A stretch of DNA of 36,740 bases from SAR202 cluster bacterium (GTDB taxonomy: Bacteria; Chloroflexota; Dehalococcoidia; Lucifugimonadales; UBA3495): positions 1 to 36,740 of the forward strand of contig VGZV01000028.1 of the NCBI GenBank assembly GCA_016872385.1, written 5' to 3'. Positions 1-7,765 of the stretch are shown here, one piece after another. The notes under the pieces are model-generated. The model worked only from the letters and a program-made list of their open reading frames with translations. It ran no database searches and was not told the origin of the DNA. Numbering within the stretch: position 1 is the stretch's first letter; each line of letters starts with the position of its first letter. The translations under genes and the position numbers were made by a program.

Positions 1-90
1 GCCTGCATGCGCAAGCTGCTCACCATTCTCAACTCGATGCTTAAGCATGGTCATGCCTGGAATCCTGGGTTGGCATTGCAAACCCCTTGA
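1..90 (+). CDS. IS110-family transposase, C-terminal fragment (partial, cut by window start)
   Basis: Reading frame 1 is open from the first base to a TGA at 88-90. It begins ACMRKLLTILNSMLKHG, which resembles the C-terminus of IS110/IS1111-type transposases (helix with MRKLLxILNxML, a short tail and a stop close to the element end). The downstream stretch, about 82-115, reads like an IS110 element end (CCCCTTGACATTCAAGACAG). IS110 enzymes are DEDD/serine recombinase-like transposases without DDE chemistry or long terminal inverted repeats. Only about 29 residues are visible, so the family call rests on recognition of the tail motif. An R1-type repeat starts immediately afterwards. Confidence 0.6.
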   Translation, partial: ACMRKLLTILNSMLKHGHAWNPGLALQTP

Positions 91-103
91 CATTCAAGAC
101 AGT

Positions 104-130
104 TGCTGAGCTTGTCGAAGGGTGAGCATG
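104..130. repeat. R1 palindromic repeat, partial copy
   Basis: Contains GAGCTTGTCGAAGGGTGAGC, a half copy (reverse orientation) of the R1 repeat found in at least six other places here. It lies between the IS110 end and the prenyltransferase gene. Confidence 0.6.
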
Positions 131-206
131 GAGATAGTTACGACCATTTAACACGAGCTCTCAGCGACTTTTACACAGATGTCAGTTGTTCCGACTCTTT
201 AATAAG

Positions 207-1154
207 ATGAGCGTCACCACTAAAACCGACGGGAGCAGCGCGGCGGAGTCCTGGCGCGCCTCTCCTGCCATCGCCCTGCTGCGGGCCACCCGGCCCAAGC
301 AGTGGATCAAGAACGGCTTGGTTTTCCTGCCATTTATCTTTGCCGTCAACGTGGCCTGGGATTTGGGCAGCCTGGCGCCGGTGCCGGGGTTGCTGCTGCG
401 GCTGGCGGCGCTGTTCCTGGCCTTCTGCGCCCTCTCCGGCGCCACATACTTGCTCAACGACCTGCGTGACCGGGAAGCAGACCAGCTGCACCCGGTGAAG
501 CGGCTGCGGCCCATCGCTTCAGGCCAGGTGGGCGTCGCTGCTGCGCTGGCTGCCATGCTGCTGCTGGCGGCGACGGGACTGGCGGCCATGGCGTTGCTGG
601 ACCCGGTGCTGGCCAGCGTGGGCGTGATTTACCTGCTCATCAACATCGGCTATTCGCTGGGGGCCAAGGAACTGGTGCTTATTGACGTGTTTGCCGTCGC
701 CAGTGGCTACGTCATCAGAGTGGCCGCCGGGGCTCTGGCCATTGGCGTGGCTCCCTCGCCCTGGCTGTACGCCACCACCGGCGCGGGGGCTTTGTTCATT
801 GTGCTGGGTCGCCGCTATGCCGAGGTGCGTCTGGCTGGAGACTTTGCCGAGAAACAGCGTTTGGTGCTGCGCCACTATGCCGGGCCGTTCATCAGCCAGC
901 TGCTGAACATCTCCGCCACCACTGCCTGGGTCAGCTATACTGTGTACACGGTGGAAGCCCCCAATCTGCCCAGCAACCACGCCATGCTGCTGACCGTGCC
1001 CTTTGTCACCTTCGGGCTGTTCCGCTATCTGTACCTGCTCAACGCCAGCAGCGAAGCCGAGGCCCCGGAGCAGTTGATTGTGCGGGACATTCCGCTGGCG
1101 CTGTCTCTCCTGGCGTGGATTGGCGTGTCTGCCCTAGTGTTGCTGCTGAATTGA
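207..1154 (+). CDS. UbiA-family prenyltransferase, decaprenyl-phosphate phosphoribosyltransferase (DPPR synthase)-like
   Basis: Integral membrane protein of about 315 aa. It starts with the RPKQWIKN signature of the DPPR-synthase branch of the UbiA superfamily. The first Asp-rich motif is NDLRDREADQLHPVKRLRPI (NDxxDxxxD then HPxKxxRPIASG). A second conserved region reads YSLGAKELVLIDVFAVASG. About eight to nine hydrophobic helices are evident. Characterised relatives transfer phosphoribose from PRPP to decaprenyl phosphate for cell-wall arabinan in actinobacteria; in Chloroflexota the exact acceptor is unknown, so the polyprenyl-phosphate phosphoribosyltransferase role is an inference. I chose ATG 207; TTG 186 is an in-frame alternative and neither has a strong ribosome binding site. 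It is followed by an R3 repeat and then a DUF362 gene. Confidence 0.8.
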   Translation: MSVTTKTDGSSAAESWRASPAIALLRATRPKQWIKNGLVFLPFIFAVNVAWDLGSLAPVPGLLLRLAALFLAFCALSGATYLLNDLRDREADQLHPVKRLRPIASGQVGVAAALAAMLLLAATGLAAMALLDPVLASVGVIYLLINIGYSLGAKELVLIDVFAVASGYVIRVAAGALAIGVAPSPWLYATTGAGALFIVLGRRYAEVRLAGDFAEKQRLVLRHYAGPFISQLLNISATTAWVSYTVYTVEAPNLPSNHAMLLTVPFVTFGLFRYLYLLNASSEAEAPEQLIVRDIPLALSLLAWIGVSALVLLLN

Positions 1155-1190
1155 CGAATTGCAATGGGATTTTCGATTCCATCGGTAGGC

Positions 1191-1268
1191 TCCTTCTCCC
1201 CTTGTGGGAGAAGGCTGGGATGAGGGGGATACCCCTCGCCTTAATCCTCTCCCGCAAAGGGAGAGGAA
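1191..1268. repeat. R3 palindromic repeat
   Basis: Two hairpin arms: CTTCTCCCCTTGTGGGAGAAG and CCTCTCCCGCAAAGGGAGAGG are each self-complementary around a short loop, separated by the GGGATGAGGG block typical of R3. It fills the spacer between the prenyltransferase and DUF362 genes and might also serve as a transcription attenuator. Confidence 0.65.
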
Positions 1269-1322
1269 ACGGCGCATTTTCAGATAGTGACTGAAATCGC
1301 AATCGTTTAAGGAGCATTGCCA

Positions 1323-2468
1323 ATGGCGACCTTGCCCAACTCTTCCAGCCGCCCCCTGGAGGCCCAGGCAGTCCCCCGGCCTGGCACGGCCCGCCGCTCG
1401 GTGGTGGCGGTGGTGGCCACCACTCCCCAGACGGTGCTGGCGGACTACCAGCGGGCCATGGTCATGGCGGGCATCCAGCAGCATCTTTCGCCGGACCTGG
1501 CGACGCTGCTGAAAATCAACATATCGTGGCAGCACTGGTACCCCGGCTGCTCCACCGCTCCCTGGCAGTTGGAGGGGGTGATTCAGGGCTTGCAAAAGCT
1601 GGGCTATAAAGAGCTAATCGGCGCCCACAACGGCACCGTGGTGGTGGACTCCTTTGAGGGCGAGGCCAATAACAAGCATAAAGTAGTGCAAGACCGGTAC
1701 AATCTGCCCACAGTGCACCTGGACTCGCCGCCCAATCGCTGGGTGGAGTACAAACCCAAGGCCCAGATGCTGGTGCTGGACGACATCTTTCCCGAGGGCA
1801 TCCAGATACCGGAGATTTTTGCGGGCAAGAACATCGTCCACCTGCCCACCATGAAGACCCACGTCTTCACCACCATGACCGGGGCCATGAAAAACGCCTT
1901 TGGCGGCCTGCTGCACCGCAAGCGCCACTGGACCCACTCGGTGATTCACGAGACCCTGGTGGACCTGCTGGCTATCCAGCAAGAGATTCACCCCGGCATC
2001 TTTGCGGTGATGGACGGGACCTTTGCCGGCGACGGGCCGGGGCCGCGGGCCATGCGCTGGCACATCAAGAACCGCATCCTGGCCTCGGCGGACCAGGTAG
2101 CCATTGACGCCGTGGCGGCCCGCATGATGGGCTTTGACCCGTTAAGCATCAAGTTCATCCGCCTGGCCCACGAGCGGGGCCTGGGCTGCGGCGACGTATC
2201 CCAGATAGACGTGGTGGGCGAGGACATCAGCCAGGTGAACTGGAAGTTCTCCGGGGTGGAAAACACCTTTGCCAGCCGGGGCCAGAAGCTGATTTACTGG
2301 GGGCCGCTAAAGCCTGTTGAGAAGCTACTGCTGCGCGGCCCCTTTGTGGCCTGGTCCTACATGGCCTCCAACCTGTACCACAACGGCTACTGGCTGAAGA
2401 CCTACGGACGACGGCGCATCAACGCCGCCCTGAAGACCGAGTGGGGCAAGCTGTTTAGGGAGTATTAG
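1323..2468 (+). CDS. DUF362 domain-containing protein
   Basis: Protein of 381 aa. The hallmark is the MKTHVFTTMTGAMKNAFGGL segment (about residues 178-197), equivalent to the conserved PxxKTHxxxxxTxxxKNxxG block of DUF362. A GDGPGPRA loop and an alternation of short strands and helices follow. DUF362 proteins are often found with ferredoxin-like iron-sulfur domains; none is fused here and no CxxCxxC motif is present. The biochemical function is unknown. ATG 1323 is preceded by AAGGAG (1309-1314, 8-nt spacing), which fixes the start over the upstream TTG at 1317. The gene converges with the DUF2442-XRE gene, their ends overlapping by 4 bp. Confidence 0.8.
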   Translation: MATLPNSSSRPLEAQAVPRPGTARRSVVAVVATTPQTVLADYQRAMVMAGIQQHLSPDLATLLKINISWQHWYPGCSTAPWQLEGVIQGLQKLGYKELIGAHNGTVVVDSFEGEANNKHKVVQDRYNLPTVHLDSPPNRWVEYKPKAQMLVLDDIFPEGIQIPEIFAGKNIVHLPTMKTHVFTTMTGAMKNAFGGLLHRKRHWTHSVIHETLVDLLAIQQEIHPGIFAVMDGTFAGDGPGPRAMRWHIKNRILASADQVAIDAVAARMMGFDPLSIKFIRLAHERGLGCGDVSQIDVVGEDISQVNWKFSGVENTFASRGQKLIYWGPLKPVEKLLLRGPFVAWSYMASNLYHNGYWLKTYGRRRINAALKTEWGKLFREY

Positions 2469-2971
2469 GGGGAGAGAGTGGACTCCGTCACCAACTCCCC
2501 CATCTGACATCCCAGCACCCGCGCCAGCGCCACCAGGGTTTCATACCTTGGGGACTGCTCGCCGTTCTCGATGCGCACCAGCGTCACCCTGCCGATGCCC
2601 GCGGCGGCGGCCAGGGTCGCTTGGGTTATGCCAGACGCCTCCCGCAGCTCCCGCACCCTGGCGCCCAGCCGTTGCTGCCCCAGCTTGCCTGCCGCTTCCA
2701 TGCGGGGCCGGTACTCCGCATCGCAGTAATGCCGGGCAAAGTCCCAGGGGATTTCTGCTGCTTCGCCCCTGGCGTTGGTAAGGATGATTTCGTAGGGGTT
2801 GGGCAGGTCAATCCCAGCCAAGCTGGACAGTTGCCCAATCTCAGGGATAAGGGCGAAGGGAATTATTCCCCTCTTGCCGTCGGCGAATGTGACTTCAATC
2901 CCGTCTTCTCCGGCACGGACTGAGGTCATCATCTTGTCTGCGTTTTTAACCAGGACTGCCAGTGGCGACAT
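2465..2971 (-). CDS. DUF2442 domain protein fused to a C-terminal XRE-type HTH
   Basis: 168 aa. Residues about 1-85 look like a DUF2442 module (IEVTFADGKRGIIPFALIPE and NPYEIILTNARGEAAEIPW). Residues about 100-160 form a classic XRE/Cro helix-turn-helix (LGARVRELREASGITQATLA, then IGRVTLVRIENGEQSPRYET). It follows the DUF4160 gene with only 2 nt between stop and start, so the two are co-transcribed. DUF4160/DUF2442 pairs are widespread and are regarded as toxin-antitoxin-like; the HTH half would provide autoregulation. ATG 2969-2971 is chosen because AGAAGG lies just upstream, inside the end of the preceding gene. Function beyond DNA binding is inferred. Confidence 0.75.
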   Translation of the reverse strand: MSPLAVLVKNADKMMTSVRAGEDGIEVTFADGKRGIIPFALIPEIGQLSSLAGIDLPNPYEIILTNARGEAAEIPWDFARHYCDAEYRPRMEAAGKLGQQRLGARVRELREASGITQATLAAAAGIGRVTLVRIENGEQSPRYETLVALARVLGCQMGELVTESTLSP

Positions 2972-2973
2972 AT

Positions 2974-3210
2974 TTACCTTCTGTGAACGCGGTCCCATTC
3001 CCGCCGGATAGCTTCGGCGTGTTTCTGGTAGGCGTCCAAGATGCTGCGGTAGCTGCCAGGAGGCGGCTGATCCAGAAACCTGCCATCGTTCAGCGCAATC
3101 CGGCAAAGGTCTTCGTTACCAACCCAGATATGGACGTGGGGCGGCTCAAAATCGTTCTCCCGGGTGTTCACCACGAACCTGAACTGTCCCTCCGTTACTA
3201 CGGTGGGCAT
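2974..3210 (-). CDS. DUF4160 domain-containing protein
   Basis: 78 aa. The FRFVVNTRENDFEPPHVHIW stretch (about 10-29) is the DUF4160 signature, normally FxIxFxSxEHxPPHvHV. The C-terminus is basic and helical (EAIRREWDRVHRR). ATG 3208-3210 follows GAGGAGA with a 10-nt spacer on the minus strand. It is the first gene of a two-gene unit with the DUF2442-XRE gene, an arrangement common in chromosomal toxin-antitoxin-like loci. Whether it is toxic has not been shown for this family as far as I know, so the toxin role is an inference. Confidence 0.75.
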   Translation of the reverse strand: MPTVVTEGQFRFVVNTRENDFEPPHVHIWVGNEDLCRIALNDGRFLDQPPPGSYRSILDAYQKHAEAIRREWDRVHRR

Positions 3211-3580
3211 ATGTTATAGTTCTCCTCGGTCTAGATGGGGTAAATTTCATTGTCCCTTGCTCCTTACTCTAACTTCTTGCTTCTTAACTCTTTAACTTCT
3301 GACTTTTAATTTCTTACTTCTTGATGCCCCTCACCCCTCAGTGTGTATGGGGTGAATAATGGGGAGTGTGAAATTAATGTATCATGTGCGATACATCAAT
3401 GCAATGGGCCTGTTCCACCTCATCCCTCTACTCTGCACGCCACTTGTAATTCCAATCGGCAACCATTTACCTCACTTCTCGCCAGCCATCACTCGGGAAT
3501 AACCTATCCCCCTGTTCCCACTTTTGCACTATAATGGCGAACGAATTGCGCGTGACTGGGCGCCTATTGAGGAGGGTTCT
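3211..3580. other. Intergenic spacer with pyrimidine-rich degenerate repeats and a promoter
   Basis: From about 3250 to 3335 the plus strand is strongly T/C-rich with many degenerate copies of ACTTCTT or TTAACTC. GATACATC and related AT-rich sequence follow near 3385-3397. A TATAAT box lies at 3530-3535. No coding sequence is supported; the small frames here have no plausible start or composition. Confidence 0.5.
3530..3535 (+). promoter_or_regulatory. Candidate -10 box (TATAAT) for the GMC oxidoreductase gene
   Basis: A perfect TATAAT 46 bp upstream of the chosen start codon at 3581. No convincing -35 hexamer is seen at 16-18 bp, so the promoter is only a candidate. Confidence 0.4.
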
Positions 3581-5155
3581 ATGAAGTACGACGTAGTTAT
3601 TGCAGGCGGCGGAGCGGCCGGGTCGGTGCTGGCCGGCCGGCTGGCGGAACAGACCAATCTGTCCATTCTGCTGCTGGAGGCCGGGCCTGACTACCCCAAC
3701 ATTGACCACCTGCCTGATGACGTGAAGTTCGGCGACACCCGGTATGCGGAAGCCATGGACTCCATTCACAACTGGGCCTTGCGGGGCACCATTACCGAGG
3801 AGCAGGGCAAGATCCACGTGGCCCAGGGCAAGGTGATTGGCGGAGGCTCCTCTATCAACGGCCAGGCCATGCAGCGGGGTTTCCCCCAGGACTTTGATAA
3901 CTGGGCCGCCATGGGCAACACCGAATGGTCATATGACAAGATACTGCCCTTCTACCGGAAGTCGGAGAAGGACGCGGACATCCGGGATGACTACCACGGC
4001 GCCGATGGGCCGCTGCCCGTGCGCCGCCGCCAGACCGGCCCCTGGCCGGACGTTCAGAAGGCCTTCCGGGCGGCTTGCACGGCGGCAGGGTACAACCCCG
4101 TGGAGGACACCAACGGCGGCAACCCTTCCGGCGTCGGTGTGGCTCCATCCAACAACCTGGATGGTCTTCGGATGAGCACCGCGCTTACGCACCTCTATCC
4201 CCAGCGCCACCGCTTGAACCTTACGGTGCGGGGCAAGTGCTACGTCAAAAAGATCCTGTTCAAGGGCTCCCAGGCCGTTGGTCTGGAAGTGGAGAGCGGC
4301 GGGGAGACCTTCCAGGTTGAAGCGGACCGCGTGGTGCTGAGCTGCGGGGCTATCCGGTCTCCGCAACTGCTGATGCTTTCGGGCGTTGGGTCTCGGGACC
4401 AGCTGCAAAAGTTTGGCATCCCGGTAGTCAAGGAGCTTCCCGGCGTGGGTCAGGGCCTGTGGAACCACCTCAGCGCCCACATCACTTTTAAAGTGAAGGA
4501 CGGGGTGACCATCACCGGCGGCCCCGATTCCATCCACTTCAGCCTGCACTACACTGCCCAGGGTTCCAAGTACGTTAACGATATGCTGCTGCGCACCACT
4601 CCTGTAGTGGATGAGCGGGAGGAACGGGTCCGGGGCGTGCGCACCCAGTACCTGACGGGCAACGTGCCGCCGGAGCGGGCGGCGCGCATTTCCTGCACCC
4701 TGGGGCTGCCAGACGGCTCCGGCTATGTGCGGCTGGCCTCTGCCGACCCGGCGGTGCAGCCGGACTTTAACTACTGCTACCTGCAGCACCCCAATGACAT
4801 GAAGCGCGTCCGGGAGGGCATCCGGTTTGCCGCCAAGCTCTTGCAGTCCGACGCCTACAAGAACGTGGCGGATTTCCGCATCAATCCAACGGATGAAATC
4901 CTGAACAATGATGCGGCTTTGGACCGCTGGATACGCCAGACCGTGGGAACCGCCAGGCACGTATCCGGGACCTGCCGCATGGGGCCGGACGGCGACCCCA
5001 TGTCGGTGGTGGACCAGTACTGCCGGGTCAAGGGCGTCAAGAATCTGTGGGTAGTGGATGCGTCAATCATGCCGCGCATCCCCCGGTCCGGCGGCATCCA
5101 TGCTACGGTAATTATGGTTGGAGAACGGGTGGTGGACTGGGTGGCGGCTGGCTAG
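3581..5155 (+). CDS. GMC-family FAD-dependent oxidoreductase
   Basis: 524 aa, normal length for the glucose-methanol-choline oxidoreductase family. The N-terminus has the FAD Rossmann motif DVVIAGGGAAGSVLAGRLAE with the acidic LLEAG strand end (about residues 4-36). The GKVIGGGSSINGQAMQRG block (near 85-102) is the GMC FAD-attachment/signature loop. The C-terminal active-site region contains GTARHVSGTCRMG, with the conserved catalytic His, and VVDASIMPRIPRSGGIHATV. Such enzymes oxidise alcohols (choline, aliphatic or polyethylene-glycol-type alcohols); the substrate cannot be told from sequence. The start is ATG 3581 after GAGGAGGG (about 3570-3577); an upstream TTG would precede any ribosome binding site. 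Cytoplasmic, with no signal peptide. It stands alone, with repeats downstream. Confidence 0.9.
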   Translation: MKYDVVIAGGGAAGSVLAGRLAEQTNLSILLLEAGPDYPNIDHLPDDVKFGDTRYAEAMDSIHNWALRGTITEEQGKIHVAQGKVIGGGSSINGQAMQRGFPQDFDNWAAMGNTEWSYDKILPFYRKSEKDADIRDDYHGADGPLPVRRRQTGPWPDVQKAFRAACTAAGYNPVEDTNGGNPSGVGVAPSNNLDGLRMSTALTHLYPQRHRLNLTVRGKCYVKKILFKGSQAVGLEVESGGETFQVEADRVVLSCGAIRSPQLLMLSGVGSRDQLQKFGIPVVKELPGVGQGLWNHLSAHITFKVKDGVTITGGPDSIHFSLHYTAQGSKYVNDMLLRTTPVVDEREERVRGVRTQYLTGNVPPERAARISCTLGLPDGSGYVRLASADPAVQPDFNYCYLQHPNDMKRVREGIRFAAKLLQSDAYKNVADFRINPTDEILNNDAALDRWIRQTVGTARHVSGTCRMGPDGDPMSVVDQYCRVKGVKNLWVVDASIMPRIPRSGGIHATVIMVGERVVDWVAAG

Positions 5156-5243
5156 ACTGATCTAACAACCGCAGAGAGAGCGCGGAGGACGCGGAGATTT
5201 TGGGTCAGTTTGCCGTTGTCTCGGGGGGGTGTGTGACAATTCC

Positions 5244-5350
5244 CGCTCGTGGTGAGTCCCGACGTATCGGGATCCCGACCAGGTCGGGGCTTGTCGAACC
5301 ATGAGCGGGCTAAAAGCTACTCATCCTTCGACAAGCTCAGGATGAGCGGG
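5244..5350. repeat. R1 palindromic repeat with an internal second palindrome
   Basis: The left arm starts CGCTCGTGGTGAG and the partner ACCATGAGCGGG closes the first hairpin. Between them lies a nested GTCCCGACGTATCGGGATCC-type insertion (an R6-like core). The right arm contains TTCGACAAGCTCAGGATGAG. The R6-like piece inside an R1 hairpin loop suggests repeat-in-repeat insertion. Confidence 0.7.
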
Positions 5351-5399
5351 CTGGGTAGACGGCATTTCTCACACAGGCTCTCAGGGGATGTCTGGCGAT

Positions 5400-5494
5400 G
5401 TCATTCCGCGCGAAGCGAGGAATCTGGGGTGGGGGATTGGCCCCACCCCAGATGCTTCGTCGTCCCAATGGAATCGGGACTCCTCAGCATGACA
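5400..5494. repeat. R5 palindromic repeat
   Basis: Begins GTCATTCCGCGCGAAGCGAG, has complementary TCTGGGGTGGGG and CCCCACCCCAGA arms, and ends in CAGCATGACA. It matches the copies at 16943-17034, 18746-18831 and 21916-21984. Confidence 0.7.
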
Positions 5495-5579
5495 GAATTG
5501 GGAATGCGGAGATTTCTCACACACTCTCTCGGCAGTCTCCGCGAGCTCTGCGGTGTGCCTGTGGGATGGACGCTCAGCC

Positions 5580-6281
5580 CTACTTCAGTTCCGCCACGCT
5601 GAACACCACGTGGAACTTTAGGCAGTAGATGACTGCGCTTTGTATTGCCTCCGGATTGACGGCGCTGGGAATAGAGTAGTTCTGGCTGCCGATGTTCCCC
5701 TTGAGCGTTCCCAGGTCAAAGTAGGCCGCGTTCCCCTGCACAAAGCGGTTCTTGGGGTCCGCCTCCGTGGACAGGATCACATGCAGGTCCGGGCCGTTGG
5801 TCACCCGGAACTCCTCCAGGCGCAGCAGCAAGGAGCCGTCGGTATTCCGGTAAATAGTAGCCTGGCCGCTGCCCTTGTGGAAGCTGTCGGCATCCCGGAA
5901 GGTTCCGGCCTTCAGGCGTGCCGGGGCGGCCATGCCGCCAGGAGTCATGGTCCCCATCATCCCGCCGCCGGGCATCTGGGGCGTCATGGGCATAGCCGTG
6001 CCGGTCGTTGGCGGCATGGCGGTCATGCCAGGGTCCGTAGTGCCCATCATGCCGGGCATAGGCTCCATCACTTCCTGGTTCTTGGCCGCCATTTCCGCCA
6101 TCTGCTGCTCCGCCTGGGCTTGGGTCATGCCCGGCGGGACAACGGCGCCTGCGGACAGGGGAAACTCCTCGTTCACCGTCTTGTTTATGAACAGGGGCGA
6201 CAGCAGCCACCAGCCAATGGCGATAGCAGGAATAAGAACTACAATGACTATGCCGATAATCAGGGGCTTGCGGCGCGACAT
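5580..6281 (-). CDS. Membrane-anchored DM13-domain protein with Met-rich linker
   Basis: 233 aa. A basic N-terminus (MSRRK) is followed by one hydrophobic helix (about residues 7-30), which would anchor the protein facing outward. Residues 52-117 form a linker with 16 methionines (for example MEPMPGMMG and MPGGGMMGTM). The C-terminal domain (about 125-229) is DM13: GTFRDADSFHKGSGQATIY, then LRLEEFRVTNGPDLHVILS and a conserved Cys in YCLKFHVVFS. DM13 domains are predicted to act in extracytoplasmic electron transfer or redox chemistry through this Cys. Methionine-rich segments often bind Cu(I), so a copper-linked role is an inference. ATG 6279-6281 follows GGAGGTG; a TTG five codons upstream would overlap that ribosome binding site. 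No obvious operon partner. Confidence 0.75.
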   Translation of the reverse strand: MSRRKPLIIGIVIVVLIPAIAIGWWLLSPLFINKTVNEEFPLSAGAVVPPGMTQAQAEQQMAEMAAKNQEVMEPMPGMMGTTDPGMTAMPPTTGTAMPMTPQMPGGGMMGTMTPGGMAAPARLKAGTFRDADSFHKGSGQATIYRNTDGSLLLRLEEFRVTNGPDLHVILSTEADPKNRFVQGNAAYFDLGTLKGNIGSQNYSIPSAVNPEAIQSAVIYCLKFHVVFSVAELK

Positions 6282-6314
6282 GGGCACCTCCTTCAACGGA
6301 CAGGGTTACGGGAA

Positions 6315-6395
6315 TTCTCCCCCTTGCCAAGGGAGAGATACAGAGGGAGTGGAGACGACCCCTCCTAACCTCCCCTTGGTAAGGGGAGGGATTAG
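6315..6395. repeat. R3-like palindromic repeat
   Basis: CTCCCCCTTGCCAAGGGAG and CCTCCCCTTGGTAAGGGGAGG form two hairpins 31 bp apart. It lies between the larC stop and the DM13 gene start. A similar variant with the TTGGTAAGG centre occurs at 31881-31955. Confidence 0.6.
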
Positions 6396-6410
6396 TGAAG
6401 TCAGCCAGTC

Positions 6411-7622
6411 TCAGCCCAGGAACTGACGCCGGGCTTCTTCCGTGGCTCGCTGGTAGACATCCTGGAAGGACAAGCCCCGTTCCAGGGCGACGCGCCGGCA
6501 GTCTTCAAACTCCGGCGCGGCGGCCACCACGCTTTCACCCACCCACTTTAACTTTACGCTGATGTCGCCCAGACTGGATTTCAGGGTCACGTTCTCCCGA
6601 CGGGCCACGTACCGCTCCACGGAACGGGTGCGCACCCCCAGGGTGGTAGTCTCCCGCAGAATCAGCTCCACCGCGGCAGCCTCCAGCCGGGCAGGCACCA
6701 GGGCGGAAAGGATCACGCCGGGCCGGTTCTTTTTCATCTGGATGGGCGCGTGCCACACGTCCAGCGCCCCCAGGTCAAAAAGCCGTTCCTGGACGTAGCC
6801 CAGCAGCATTCCCGTGGCATCATCAACGTTGGTCTCCAGCAGCGCCACGCCGCCCTGCCGCGGGGCAGCCACGGTTTCCAGTCCCTGGGCTGGCTCCGGG
6901 ATCTCGCCCAGCCAGACCCGCACGGCGTTGGGGAAGCCCGCCGGGTCGCGGGCGCCCAGGCCGATGCCGACGCTCCGCACTGACATGGCCGGGCGCTGGA
7001 ATTGGGCCAGGGTGGTGATGATGGCCGCGCCGGTGGGAGTGGTCAGTTCCCCCGCGCCCTGGAAAGTCGGCTGGTCAGCGGCCACCGGCGCGCCGGACAT
7101 GGCGATTAGTTCCAGGGTGGCTGGGGCTGGGTTGGGATAGCCGCCGGGCCGCCGGGGGGGCGCAGATTCGCCTAGCACCAGGGGCGCGGCAAACACTTGC
7201 TTCACCCCCAGATGTTCCAGTCCAATGGCAAAGCCCGCCACGTCAATCAGGGTGTCTATGCTGCCCAGCTCTTCCAGTTCCAGCGCGTCCATGCCCTGGC
7301 CGTGGACGCGGCTTTCCGCCTCCCACAGCGCCCGCAGCACCTTTCCGGCCCGCTCTTTAACGCCCTGGTACAGGCCACTGCCCTCTACCATTGCCAGCAA
7401 CGCCCTGGGGGAGTGGCGCGTGGCGTCCGCCAGCGCTACTTTCAGGCAAGTGCCCCGCATTTCGCGGCGGGTCTCCTGGGAGGCGGACAGGGAATATCCC
7501 GCCAGCCCCAGCTTGGCCAGCTCCCGCTGGAGGGCATCCAGAGGCAGGCCCAGGTCAAGGAGCGCGCCCAGCAGCATGTCGCCGCTGGCCCCGCCAATGG
7601 GCTGTATGTATGCTGCTAGCAT
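6411..7622 (-). CDS. larC: Nickel-pincer cofactor biosynthesis protein LarC
   Basis: 403 aa, full length in a single frame. LarC is the CTP-dependent cyclometallase that inserts nickel into the pyridinium-3,5-bisthiocarboxylate mononucleotide, giving the nickel-pincer cofactor of lactate racemase (LarA) and related isomerases. Family motifs seen are the N-terminal IQPIGGASGDMLLGALLDLG, AGELTTPTGAAI in the middle, LLETNVDDATGMLLGYV, and LGALDVWHAPIQMKKNRPGV near residue 300. In Lactobacillus larC is split by a programmed frameshift; here it is not. The start is ATG 7620-7622, because upstream residues of the longer frame do not resemble LarC. larE lies upstream in the same direction, separated by an unrelated 144-aa gene. 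LarB and LarA are not in the window. Confidence 0.9.
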   Translation of the reverse strand: MLAAYIQPIGGASGDMLLGALLDLGLPLDALQRELAKLGLAGYSLSASQETRREMRGTCLKVALADATRHSPRALLAMVEGSGLYQGVKERAGKVLRALWEAESRVHGQGMDALELEELGSIDTLIDVAGFAIGLEHLGVKQVFAAPLVLGESAPPRRPGGYPNPAPATLELIAMSGAPVAADQPTFQGAGELTTPTGAAIITTLAQFQRPAMSVRSVGIGLGARDPAGFPNAVRVWLGEIPEPAQGLETVAAPRQGGVALLETNVDDATGMLLGYVQERLFDLGALDVWHAPIQMKKNRPGVILSALVPARLEAAAVELILRETTTLGVRTRSVERYVARRENVTLKSSLGDISVKLKWVGESVVAAAPEFEDCRRVALERGLSFQDVYQRATEEARRQFLG

Positions 7623-7765
7623 CTTGGTCTCTTTTGAGCCTGAGAGTATGTGACGTCTGTGTCTAGGAGGGCGTGGTGAACTTGAAAGGGTGTGGCTTGT
7701 TTCATCTCTTGACAGCCCAATTCCATGCGGCAACTCTCTCGGGCCTGTCTGCATTTCTTGTCTGT

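Larger units (their letters stand above)
5156..5579. other. Repeat-filled intergenic region
   Basis: No gene is supported. It holds a GA-rich segment (GAGAGAGCGCGGAGGACGCG, near 5173-5192), an R1 element (5244-5350) and an R5 element (5400-5494). Two short related motifs beginning TCTCACACA follow the repeats near 5368 and 5515. Confidence 0.7.

Noticed and set aside
1323..2468. DUF362 gene as a LarA (DUF2088) lactate racemase belonging to the lar genes
   Set aside because: It shows the MKTHV...MKNAFGG motif of DUF362 and lies 4 kb away on the other strand; the LarA-type His/Lys nickel-pincer signature was not seen.
3929..4960. 343-aa minus-strand open frame opposite the GMC oxidoreductase
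   Set aside because: Shadow frame of a high-GC gene; no recognisable family and no start signals.
5249..5628. 117-aa and 76-aa plus-strand frames over the R1/R5 repeats
   Set aside because: They consist of repeat-derived residues (SSFDKLRMSG, MSFRAKRGI) and have no start signals.
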